Of a stretch of DNA of 64,000 nt, positions 50,890 to 58,922 are shown one piece after another. Both the position numbers and the translations under genes were made by a program. The stretch is from assembly GCA_041660385.1 (NCBI GenBank), contig JBAZWJ010000001.1, positions 62,001 through 126,000 on the forward strand. The letters are read 5' to 3'. This stretch comes from DYJE01 sp041660385 (lineage in GTDB: Bacteria > Desulfobacterota > Desulfobacteria > Desulfobacterales > Desulfolunaceae). The notes beneath the pieces are model-generated. The model was not told the DNA's origin. It did no database searches and was given only the letters and a program-made list of their open reading frames with translations. Position 1 is the stretch's first letter; the number at the start of each line of letters is the position of its first letter.

Positions 50890-52130
50890 TTGTCTTCGAT
50901 TTCCATTAGCTTAATAAATAAATCATTTGACTCAGCCAAAAATTCATTTAAATAGTTTTCATCATTAGGAAGCCCATTATAATCTGGTAGTCTATTTATA
51001 GATCCATCATTTTCTAATTGATAAATGGATAGACTAGAAGAATTTATTGTTGAGCTTAAAGGTACAACTGTTGATAGCTCTTCAAGCAGTTCTTGACTAT
51101 TAGAATTGCCTTGTAATTTGTTTTTAACGAAATCAGCCTTAACTGCTAAAGTTAAATAATTAATAATATAAGGGCTATGCGTTGTTATAATAAGCTTGTT
51201 ATTTGTAAAATCATTTTTTGAGTTCAATAGTTCAAAAAGAATCTCTTTTTGAGAGATTGGATAAAGATTTTGCTCTGGCTCTTCAACAATATTAAGAAAA
51301 GAAGAGTACTTAAAACGTGCAGATAACTTTTCGAGTAACATACTTTTTATATCATCTGAAATATTAGCATTACCAAATATTTTATCAATTTCTTTCCGAA
51401 TTTTTTTTTCTTCATCAACACTTATTTCTTTATGTGTAGTGTTGCCACTGTCTCTAATTATTCTACTTAAATGCTTAGTAACAATAAATAAAGGGACAAG
51501 CGATTGAAAACCGCTTGATGCTTCCAATAATTCAATTTTGAAATCAGGGCCAACTAACAAAGACTTTTTATGCTGCTTTCGATACTCAAACGTAACTTTT
51601 CCGATGGGCAATATTACGCCATTCCCAATATTTATCTTAGCTTCTTCATATTCATCCAAAAAAGTATATAATGGCAATGGTAACCGCTTCACTAAATCAG
51701 GTCTGTCAACCGAACTAACAAAATTACGTTCTGCTGGGACATACATAATCTTAGGAAATTTATATGTATTGGGATTATTTTCTTCAATAACAAGTCTTGA
51801 GTTATTATAGCTTATTCTATAAGCATTCCCAATATATTCTATTAATGAACTGTTATTAAAGTAGTTACTGATACCCTGATAAGCAAAATGTTTTTTAAAA
51901 CGATTGTATTGAGATATATAATCTGTAGTAAAATCACCCCTCACTAATGCTTTTTCAATCCAACTTAATGTTGAAAAAACTTTCGCTATAGTACTTTTCC
52001 CACTTCCTTGGTTTCCAATAAAAACAGTAACTTCGTTAATGTCTATATAATCATCATTTGAAATAATTCCGTCTTTAATAGGGCCAATATTTTTTATTTT
52101 TAGTTTAATCATAGAATTTAGTTCATCCAT
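50880..52130 (-). CDS. ABC-type AAA family ATPase (OLD/AAA_21-like)
   Basis: 416 residues. Walker A GNQGSGKS at 39-46, a signature-like LLEASSGFQSLVPL at 201-214, Walker B FLNIVEEPEQNLYP at 278-291 and H-loop IITTHSPYIINYL around His318 give the SMC/Rad50-like ATPase head found in OLD, PARIS and Septu-type proteins. No TOPRIM domain follows (the C-terminal 90 residues are Asn/Ser-rich), unlike OLD nucleases; the nuclease-like function seems to be supplied by the next gene. The DNA is clearly more AT-rich than its surroundings, suggesting acquisition. Confidence 0.85.
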   Translation of the reverse strand: MDELNSMIKLKIKNIGPIKDGIISNDDYIDINEVTVFIGNQGSGKSTIAKVFSTLSWIEKALVRGDFTTDYISQYNRFKKHFAYQGISNYFNNSSLIEYIGNAYRISYNNSRLVIEENNPNTYKFPKIMYVPAERNFVSSVDRPDLVKRLPLPLYTFLDEYEEAKINIGNGVILPIGKVTFEYRKQHKKSLLVGPDFKIELLEASSGFQSLVPLFIVTKHLSRIIRDSGNTTHKEISVDEEKKIRKEIDKIFGNANISDDIKSMLLEKLSARFKYSSFLNIVEEPEQNLYPISQKEILFELLNSKNDFTNNKLIITTHSPYIINYLTLAVKADFVKNKLQGNSNSQELLEELSTVVPLSSTINSSSLSIYQLENDGSINRLPDYNGLPNDENYLNEFLAESNDLFIKLMEIEDKCQ

Positions 52131-52279
52131 TTTATTAAAATATCATATTGTGTTGGTTTCGGATGTTCAAATTCCGGGGGCACTTACGTATTCTTGAGAT
52201 ACAACTGAAGTCTGTTTGTTGAATGACGTTTAAGAAAACATACCTCCTAACTGCTGTATCATATACGAAAAACTTGTCA

Positions 52280-52330
52280 TCAGCGCCAGCTGCCCGCATC
52301 GATAAGAACATCCGTGTCAATGATCATCAT
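52280..52330 (-). pseudogene. vapC-like PIN toxin remnant
   Basis: Overlapping the antitoxin stop, ATGATGATCATTGACACGG and onward encodes MMIIDTDVLIDAGSWR then a stop. MIIDTDVLIDA is the typical N-terminus of VapC PIN toxins, with the first catalytic Asp; the rest of the domain is absent downstream. The gene has been truncated after about 13 codons. Confidence 0.65.
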
Positions 52331-52577
52331 TGAGATCTTCACCCCCAGCCCACTCTGTCGTTCTTAAATTTCGAACCCATTGATCGCTGTTTTTCAACGC
52401 ATCGTTGTCCTTCCACATTCCGATAAAGGGTTCATCAATAAAACGGATACCCTGAGCTTTTTGTTCATGAACGGCTTTGCCATAGCGAGCTTGCAGAAAA
52501 TCGATAAAATCAACAACCTGACGTTGAGCCTCAGGGGGCAGATGCGTGAGGGCGTCTATAATTTGTTCCTGATTCAT
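52317..52577 (-). CDS. DUF2281/VapB-like antitoxin (orphaned)
   Basis: 86 residues. The N-terminal half (MNQEQIIDALTHLPPEAQRQ, then VVDFIDFLQARYG) is the DUF2281 helix pair, followed by a basic/aromatic tail with FIGMWKDND, a segment that usually contacts a VapC partner. Its toxin gene is reduced to a stub immediately downstream, so this antitoxin is probably an orphan. Confidence 0.75.
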   Translation of the reverse strand: MNQEQIIDALTHLPPEAQRQVVDFIDFLQARYGKAVHEQKAQGIRFIDEPFIGMWKDNDALKNSDQWVRNLRTTEWAGGEDLNDDH

Positions 52578-52805
52578 ATCAACCTCATTTGTTATTAGCT
52601 ATTTCAACGTTTAGTTCTATTTTTTTCTAATTGCCTAAAAAGTTTCATATGTTGGTGGTGCTGTCAACATTAAAACTGGGGCGGGGCGGTGGGGGTCGTA
52701 TCCCATCGCCCGCTATAAAGATCTGGGTTTTACATGCGCCGTCAACCATTCATTAAAATCATACCGTCTCATCTTCCCAGCGGCCAACCTTATTTTATGA
52801 ACAAT

Positions 52806-54056
52806 CTATTTGGATGGACGCAGGTAAGCCCCCCAATAGCCAAGTCCAACAAACACCGCGCCGCCCAGGGTGTTGCCAATCGTTACAGGGATCAGATTTT
52901 TAATCACGAATGCGCTCCAGGTGAGCGATGAGACATCAACACCTTCGGGCGCAAGGCCGGCCCATCGCACGAGAAAGATCCCCACGGGGATAAAATACAT
53001 ATTGGCGATGCAGTGTTCGAATCCGATGGCTACAAATCCCATGATGGGGAAAAAAATGGCAAAAATTTTACTGACGGTCTGGCGGGCGGCCAATGCCATC
53101 CATACAGCCAGGCAGACGAGCCAGTTGCAGCCGATGCCACGGACAACCGCTTCAACGAAATCCAGATGAATTTTTGAAGATGCTGTTTTAACCGCCGCCG
53201 CTCCAAGAGCACCGTTCCCTGTTTTCCAGAGACCTGAAAAATAAAACAGCAAGGCGAGCACCAGTGATCCGATAAAGTTCGCAATGTAGACCAGTCCCCA
53301 TTTGGCAAGGACTTTGCGCCATGTCACGCGGCCGATCATCACGCTTGAAACCATCAGGCTGTTACCTGTGAACAGTTCAGCGCCTGCGATGACCACCAGC
53401 ATAAGACCCAGACTGAATGCCGAACCGGCCACGATTTTTTTCAGACCAAGGCCCATGGCCGGATTCATGTCAAAGGTAACAGCTGTGGAAAGAAGTCCTC
53501 CGAAGCCGATATAGGATCCGGCCATCATTCCCAGGACAAACAGGGACAGCCATGGCGATGTGGCCTTTGCAACACCGATGGTCTGGGCCACTGTTTCCGC
53601 AATGGATTTCGGACCTTTATCGTCCTGACTCTGGGTCGGAAACTTTTCCAGGAGTTTTTCAAACCGGCTCATGGTTCTTTTCTCCTGGTTTAATTTGCCG
53701 GAAATCGCTTTCTGAACTGTTGTGGAAATCTCTTCAGGAGTGAACGGCTTCGGCAGATAATCCATGGCCCCGCGTTTCATGGCTTCCGTAGCCCTGTCCA
53801 CCGAGGGGTAGCCGCTGATCATGACGACCGCAGAGTCCGGCGCATGTATTTCAAGCTTCGCCACCACATCCAGCCCGTTCAGTTCGGGCATTTGCCAGTC
53901 GCACAGGATCACCGTGTATTGCTTGTGCCCCGCCAGCTCAAGTCCGTATATGGGATTTGTGGTGGTGGTCACTTCAAACCCTTCTTCGGTAAAAACACGC
54001 TGGCAGGAGGCCAGTACGGCCGTGTCGTCGTCAATGATCAGCATGCTCTGTGTCAT
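52806..54056 (-). CDS. response-regulator receiver domain fused to a formate/nitrite (FNT) channel
   Basis: One uninterrupted 416-residue ORF, ribosome site GAAGGGA before ATG 54056. Residues 1-120 are a complete CheY-like receiver: acidic pocket IIDDD (9-11), phospho-acceptor Asp53 in VILCDWQMPELNG, Ser81, and Lys103 in YLPKPFTPE. After a linker (about 121-165, MSRFEKLLEKFPTQSQDDKG) comes a full FNT channel with six helices: WLSLFVLGMMAGSYIGFG, AGAELFTGNSLMV, and the conserved central His in GFEHCIANMYFIPVGIF. FNT proteins are pentameric channels for formate, nitrite or hydrosulfide. All phosphorylation residues are kept, so phosphorylation control of the channel is the natural reading. A separate CheY-like gene and a sensor kinase lie just upstream on the same strand. 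Confidence 0.93.
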   Translation of the reverse strand: MTQSMLIIDDDTAVLASCQRVFTEEGFEVTTTTNPIYGLELAGHKQYTVILCDWQMPELNGLDVVAKLEIHAPDSAVVMISGYPSVDRATEAMKRGAMDYLPKPFTPEEISTTVQKAISGKLNQEKRTMSRFEKLLEKFPTQSQDDKGPKSIAETVAQTIGVAKATSPWLSLFVLGMMAGSYIGFGGLLSTAVTFDMNPAMGLGLKKIVAGSAFSLGLMLVVIAGAELFTGNSLMVSSVMIGRVTWRKVLAKWGLVYIANFIGSLVLALLFYFSGLWKTGNGALGAAAVKTASSKIHLDFVEAVVRGIGCNWLVCLAVWMALAARQTVSKIFAIFFPIMGFVAIGFEHCIANMYFIPVGIFLVRWAGLAPEGVDVSSLTWSAFVIKNLIPVTIGNTLGGAVFVGLGYWGAYLRPSK

Positions 54057-54182
54057 GTTACGATCCCTTCTTCATTTAGGTGAACTCCGCTTGCCCGACA
54101 ATCCAGATTTCGGGGAAAATTACCAGTCAATGCGTTGAAAAAGCGAACGGCTGTTTGGTCCGGTCTTTTTTCCAGTATATTA

Positions 54183-54530
54183 TCACATGTTTTGAATGGC
54201 CAATACAAGTTCCGCCGGTGTAAATGGTTTGGAGATATAGTTTTTCACACCGAAACGGCGGCCCTCATCAATGGTTTCCGGCATCAGGTATCCCGTCATG
54301 ACCAGAATCGATATATCCGGGCGTATATTTTTCGCCCGCCGGATCATGTCAAATCCGTCCCGTCCCGGCATTTTGATATCGGTCAACATCAGGTCAAAGT
54401 CCTGTTCCGCAAGAATTTTTTCACCCGCCTCCACAGAGCCTGCGCAGTGAATATCAAAGCCCTCGGCATCCAGAATCCGGCAACAGCTCTGGATGACAAT
54501 TGGATCATCGTCGACAATCAAAATTTTCAT
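54183..54530 (-). CDS. stand-alone CheY-like response regulator
   Basis: 115 residues, receiver domain only: MKILIVDDDPIVIQSC, phospho-acceptor Asp in LMLTDIKMPGRDG, Thr in ILVMTGY, Lys in YISKPFTPAEL. The start overlaps the stop of the kinase gene (ATGA), so it is the direct partner. No output domain. 126 bp separate it from the REC-FNT gene. Confidence 0.95.
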   Translation of the reverse strand: MKILIVDDDPIVIQSCCRILDAEGFDIHCAGSVEAGEKILAEQDFDLMLTDIKMPGRDGFDMIRRAKNIRPDISILVMTGYLMPETIDEGRRFGVKNYISKPFTPAELVLAIQNM

Positions 54531-56509
54531 GGTCGGTCCTTTCGGGAAACACGGGCCTCAGGAACCGGGTTCACCGGTTTATGAGGCAGCCAGATGGTGA
54601 ACGTGGTTCCTTCCTTCGGTTTCGACTGGACTTTTATGGTCCCTCCGTGCCGCTGAATGATCCCTGCGGAAACGGCCAGCCCGAGGCCGGTGCCCTTTCC
54701 GATTTCTTTTGTCGTAAAAAACGGGTCGAACAGTTTATTCATATGCTCCGGTGCAATACCGCTCCCCGTATCAGAAATACTGATTTCCACACCGCTCTCA
54801 GCGTCCACAAAAGCCTTCCGGGTCTGAATGTCAATCGTTCCGCCCATGGATGTGGCATCCAGCGCGTTGATGATCATATTGACCAGCACACTCTGGCACT
54901 GATTGTGATCAAGCGTAAACGAGGGAAGGTCGTCGTCACCCGTAAAAGACAGAGTAACACCTTTGATAAGAGCTTGATTTTCCATCAAATGGACACAGTC
55001 CATGATGAGTCGGTTGACATCCAGGGGTTCCGGTGCCAGTGCCGACTGCCGTGAAAAATCCAGCAGACTCTTGACGATCCGCCGGACGCGTTCGGTCTGG
55101 GAAGCCACGGTATTCAGGTCGGATCGGACCTCGTCGGGCAAGTCTTTCCGACGCAGGATCATATGGGTGAACGTAAGGACCGCCGTCAGGGGGTTGTTTA
55201 TTTCATGGGCCACTCCGGCGGCCAGTTTCCCGATGCTGGCCTGCTTTTCCGATTGAATCAGGCGGAATTCACTCTCGGCCTTCTGGCTTTTATCCCTTTC
55301 TTTCAAGGCATCGATCATGATCAGAAATTTTCTCTGCAACTGGCCGATATCGTCCTTTGAAATGGGCCCTATATCGGGCGATAAATTACCGGCTGAAATT
55401 TCAGCGCTGGCACGAATCAGATAACTCACCGGACGCATGATCCGGCCGGTGAACAGCCAGCCAAGAGCGATGGCGATAATCACTCCCACCAGAGTGATTG
55501 CAATAAAAACGGTCATGGCATTTCCCCGGATATCCGAGTATTTGGCTTCAAGCACTCCCACATAGAGCATTCCCACGCGTTGCCCCAGGATATCCGTAAT
55601 CGGTTCGTAGGCGGTGATGTACCAGTCATCGAGAACCTTGGCTCGATCAGTCCAGATTTCCCCTCTGTCCAAAACCCTGCGGGTCACTTCCTGTGATGCG
55701 ACGGTTCCCAGAGCACGATTCCCCATGGGGTTTTTCACGCTGGTGGCGATTCTGAGATTATTATAGAAAATCGTGGCTGTTCCGATGTTTCTGTTTTTAT
55801 AAATCTCGTTTTTAAAAACCGTTTCTCCGATTTTATCAACAATCGCCGTGTCCTTGTTCAATAAAAAACCACCATATATGACGCCGGCCAGGCGATGATC
55901 GGAAAAAACCGGAACAGCCGCGCCGACCACCAGTGCATTGGTATCCTGAGCGATGGATCTACCGGGATTCTTCAATTGGGATAAAACGGTGATATGGGCT
56001 TGAGCGGCCAATGCGGGATTTTCAGACAGAAGTTTTTTATGGTCCAGAACCAGGGTGCCTGCGTTTGTTTTATGCTGTTCGAGCACGCGAAGCACAAGAG
56101 GGTTGATACTTAAAAAAGGGGCTTTCCCGGAATCTGGAACACCGTGACGTAGCGTCACATGCCCCTGGGAATCCGTTACCCCCATAAAATCCGGTTTAAG
56201 CCTGCCGGATAAACCTTTGAGCACTTCAGAAACAGCGAGCCGGTCGTCGGATGAAAGGGCCTTTACAAGTTCCGGTGTTGACGCGGATATTTCCAGCGCC
56301 AGACGGACGGTACCAATCCGCTCATCGTAGATAACACGGGCGACATTCAAATCCTGACTGATTCGGTTGTTGGCCTCGGCCAGCACGGACCGGTAAAGCA
56401 GATTTACACCGACCATCAGAGATATCAACCCTATGATCAGGGACACGGCAATCAGGCTGGCAATCAGTTTGAACCGCAAGGAATTAATTTTGATAAAATG
56501 AAGCGCCAT
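54527..56509 (-). CDS. sensor histidine kinase with periplasmic Cache domain
   Basis: 660 residues. Transmembrane helix 1 at about 12-35, a large periplasmic sensor of the dCache type (residues 40-325, e.g. MGVTDSQGHVTLR, and GVIYGGFLLNKDT), transmembrane helix 2 (MTVFIAITLVGVIIAIALGW), HAMP, HisKA with the phospho-acceptor His in GVAHEINNPLTAVL, and HATPase with DHNQCQSVLVNMIINALDAT, SDTGSGI and GTGLGLAVSAGII. It reads as the sensor for the CheY-like protein and probably for the REC-FNT channel. Weak ribosome site before ATG 56509. Confidence 0.93.
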   Translation of the reverse strand: MALHFIKINSLRFKLIASLIAVSLIIGLISLMVGVNLLYRSVLAEANNRISQDLNVARVIYDERIGTVRLALEISASTPELVKALSSDDRLAVSEVLKGLSGRLKPDFMGVTDSQGHVTLRHGVPDSGKAPFLSINPLVLRVLEQHKTNAGTLVLDHKKLLSENPALAAQAHITVLSQLKNPGRSIAQDTNALVVGAAVPVFSDHRLAGVIYGGFLLNKDTAIVDKIGETVFKNEIYKNRNIGTATIFYNNLRIATSVKNPMGNRALGTVASQEVTRRVLDRGEIWTDRAKVLDDWYITAYEPITDILGQRVGMLYVGVLEAKYSDIRGNAMTVFIAITLVGVIIAIALGWLFTGRIMRPVSYLIRASAEISAGNLSPDIGPISKDDIGQLQRKFLIMIDALKERDKSQKAESEFRLIQSEKQASIGKLAAGVAHEINNPLTAVLTFTHMILRRKDLPDEVRSDLNTVASQTERVRRIVKSLLDFSRQSALAPEPLDVNRLIMDCVHLMENQALIKGVTLSFTGDDDLPSFTLDHNQCQSVLVNMIINALDATSMGGTIDIQTRKAFVDAESGVEISISDTGSGIAPEHMNKLFDPFFTTKEIGKGTGLGLAVSAGIIQRHGGTIKVQSKPKEGTTFTIWLPHKPVNPVPEARVSRKDRP

Positions 56510-56721
56510 AACTGTGTTTGCCCATCAGACGTTAACGAGTTATCCGAACAGTACTTAACCAGGGATAACGTTTGATTTTCTCCAAAGAACAAAAAACGAA
56601 AAAGCACATTAACGTTGGAATGCTACGACATTGGGAGATGGCCGGTCAAGAGATTTCAAACGTTACACATCATGAGTTAAAAGCCAATACCTTTCTACTA
56701 TAGGGAAACGCAGATAACGCA

Positions 56722-58842
56722 ATGTTCATTGAACCAAGAGCGTGGATGGCGGTGAGTCCATTTGTCTTGACAAAAATAAGGTACATACCTATTTTAGTAA
56801 ACGATAAAACACGGCCAGCCTTCAGCGATCAATCTGATCAAAAGTTATTTTACTTGTTCTTTTGCGCCTGGAGTCATGCTTTGAATGATAAATCGACCCA
56901 GATACCCTATGATCTTTTCACATTGTCCTTTACAGGAGAATGGGAACACCTAGAGCCTTTATATATCGAATACCATTTCAATGAATCGCTGACCCGGATA
57001 AGGGTCGCTGTCCTTGTGGCCCTCGCGTTCTATCTGGTTTTCGCCATTCTTGACGCCATTCTCGTTCCGGATCAAAAAATCATCTTCTGGTATATACGAT
57101 TCGGCGTGGTTTGCCCTATCGCCTTATGGGTTCTTTGGTTTTCCTTTCGTCCGGGATTTAAAAAATACAACCAGCACAGTTTGTTTTTCATGTGCCTCGT
57201 GGGCGGTGCGGGGATCGTTCTCATGGTGATCCTCGCCAATCCTCCGGCGACCTATTCCTATTACGCCGGCATCATCCTGATCTTCATCACCATATACACG
57301 TTCATCCGGATGAGGTTTTTGTGGGCCGTATCGTGTTCCTGGCTCATTTTTCTCTGTTATGAAATCGGTGCAGTCTGGTTTGCAGGAACTCCCGATATCA
57401 TGCTGATCAATAACAACTTCTTCTTTGTATCAGCCAATGTCCTCTGCATGCTGGCGGGGTATTCCATAGAAATAAACAGCCGGTCACGATTTTTATCGGG
57501 TTACAGGCTCAAACAGGCAAAAGACGAACTCGCCGCGATCAATCAGGAGCTGGACCTGCGGGTCAAGGAGAGAACCCAGGAGCTGATGACGGCAAACGTC
57601 AGCCTTAATAAAGAGATCCAGGAACGGATCCATTCCGAAAAAACCAGAATCAGAATGGAAAAGGAACTCAGCAGAAAACAGAAACTGGAAGCCATTGGAA
57701 CCCTTGCCGGCGGAATAGCCCATGATTTCAATAATATTCTTTCGGCAGTGATCGGATTTTCGGAATTGACCCTTCAGTCTCTGGATAAAACCTCGAAAGA
57801 ACACGCCCATATATCTGCGATCCTGAAAGCCGGATCGAGGGCGGCCGAGCTTGTCCGCCAGATCATGACGTTCAGCCGCCAAACGGAACAGGAAGTCAAA
57901 CCTATCAAATTGGGACAGATTGTAAAGGAGGCTCTGAAACTGATCCGGGCCACCATTCCAGCCGGAATCGAAATTATCCAGGTGATCGAAAGCAGCTCCA
58001 CCATCATCGCCGATGAAAGCCAGCTTCACAGAATCGTGATGAATCTCTGCACCAACGCCTATCACGCCATGGAAGAAGAGAAAGGAACCATTGAGGTGCG
58101 GGTGGAAAACAAGATCATCGACCAGGGATTCACACAAATCGCGGAACCGGTGGTTCCGGGAGAATATGTATCACTGACCATAAGCGACACGGGATGTGGC
58201 ATGACACCGGAGGTCATGGAAAAGATTTTCGATCCTTTCTTCACCACCAAATCCGCCGACCATGGAACAGGGATGGGACTTTCGGTGGTCCACGGTATCG
58301 TCAAGCAGTACAATGGTAATATCCATGTTTACAGCGAACCCGGCCAAGGGACAACGTTCGCGATCCTTTTGCCGGTCAGCCGCAGGGGCAGGGCCGAGGA
58401 TGCGGTTCAACTGGCTGAGATGCCGAGGGGTAGCGAAACCGTCATGGTGGTCGATGATGAAGGAACCCTCGTCAACATAATGCAACAGAACCTGGAATCT
58501 CTCGGGTACACGGTGAAAGGATTCTCGGACAGCGTCGCTGCCGTGGACTATTTTTCAGATCATTACGCCGAATTCGATCTGATCGTAACCGATTACAGCA
58601 TGCCGAAAATGACGGGGATTGAACTCTCCGAAAAAATGCTGGATATAAGGAAGGATATTCCGATCATCCTTTGCACCGGCTACGGCAAGAACATCACCCG
58701 GCAGAAAATAAGATCCAAAGGGATTCGTGCCCTGTTGATGAAACCCCTTACACGGCATTCCATCTCCACAGCTTTGAGAGAAATTCTGGATGACCGCAAC
58801 GAATCAGTCCAGCCGCCGGGTGAAAAGAAATCATTGGAATAA
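56722..58842 (+). CDS. hybrid histidine kinase with multi-helix membrane sensor and C-terminal receiver
   Basis: 706 residues. An N-terminal stretch with LTFSGEWEHLEP-like TLSFTGEWEHLEPLYIEYHFNE leads into about six membrane helices (residues 90-260), a MASE-like module often seen ahead of cyclases. A coiled coil (AAINQELDLRVKERTQEL) follows, then HisKA (GGIAHDFNNILSAVIG), HATPase (QLHRIVMNLCTNAYHAM; SDTGCGM; GTGMGLSVVHGI) and a receiver (VMVVDDEGTLV; Asp in IVTDYSMPKMTG; Lys in LLMKPLT). The first residues before LFYLFF are of uncertain start. No DNA-binding output in the same protein. Transcribed away from the REC-FNT cluster. Confidence 0.93.
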   Translation: MFIEPRAWMAVSPFVLTKIRYIPILVNDKTRPAFSDQSDQKLFYLFFCAWSHALNDKSTQIPYDLFTLSFTGEWEHLEPLYIEYHFNESLTRIRVAVLVALAFYLVFAILDAILVPDQKIIFWYIRFGVVCPIALWVLWFSFRPGFKKYNQHSLFFMCLVGGAGIVLMVILANPPATYSYYAGIILIFITIYTFIRMRFLWAVSCSWLIFLCYEIGAVWFAGTPDIMLINNNFFFVSANVLCMLAGYSIEINSRSRFLSGYRLKQAKDELAAINQELDLRVKERTQELMTANVSLNKEIQERIHSEKTRIRMEKELSRKQKLEAIGTLAGGIAHDFNNILSAVIGFSELTLQSLDKTSKEHAHISAILKAGSRAAELVRQIMTFSRQTEQEVKPIKLGQIVKEALKLIRATIPAGIEIIQVIESSSTIIADESQLHRIVMNLCTNAYHAMEEEKGTIEVRVENKIIDQGFTQIAEPVVPGEYVSLTISDTGCGMTPEVMEKIFDPFFTTKSADHGTGMGLSVVHGIVKQYNGNIHVYSEPGQGTTFAILLPVSRRGRAEDAVQLAEMPRGSETVMVVDDEGTLVNIMQQNLESLGYTVKGFSDSVAAVDYFSDHYAEFDLIVTDYSMPKMTGIELSEKMLDIRKDIPIILCTGYGKNITRQKIRSKGIRALLMKPLTRHSISTALREILDDRNESVQPPGEKKSLE

Positions 58843-58871
58843 TAAGCCCATGAAGGATGGGGCATTGGGTA

Positions 58872-58900
58872 GCCAATCGTGAGATTGGCGTTCCCAGGGA
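58872..58900. repeat. repeat GCCAATC...GATTGGCGTTCCCA (copy 2, inverted)
   Basis: Inverted counterpart of 47829-47857. Its GCCAATC-GTGA-GATTGGC hairpin lies between the hybrid kinase and the convergent phosphotransacylase gene and may act as a terminator, though no T run follows. Confidence 0.7.
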
Positions 58901-58922
58901 TCGACGCAAACTCCAACAGTGT

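Noticed and set aside
52135..52320. 61-codon minus-strand frame downstream of the DUF2281 antitoxin as a toxin gene
   Set aside because: Its sequence has no PIN motif; the true VapC start is in another frame and stops after 16 codons.
52684..52713. Hairpin after the REC-FNT gene as a terminator
   Set aside because: GGCGGTGGG/CCCATCGCC pairs with one mismatch, but only a short T run follows on the minus strand, so the call is too weak.
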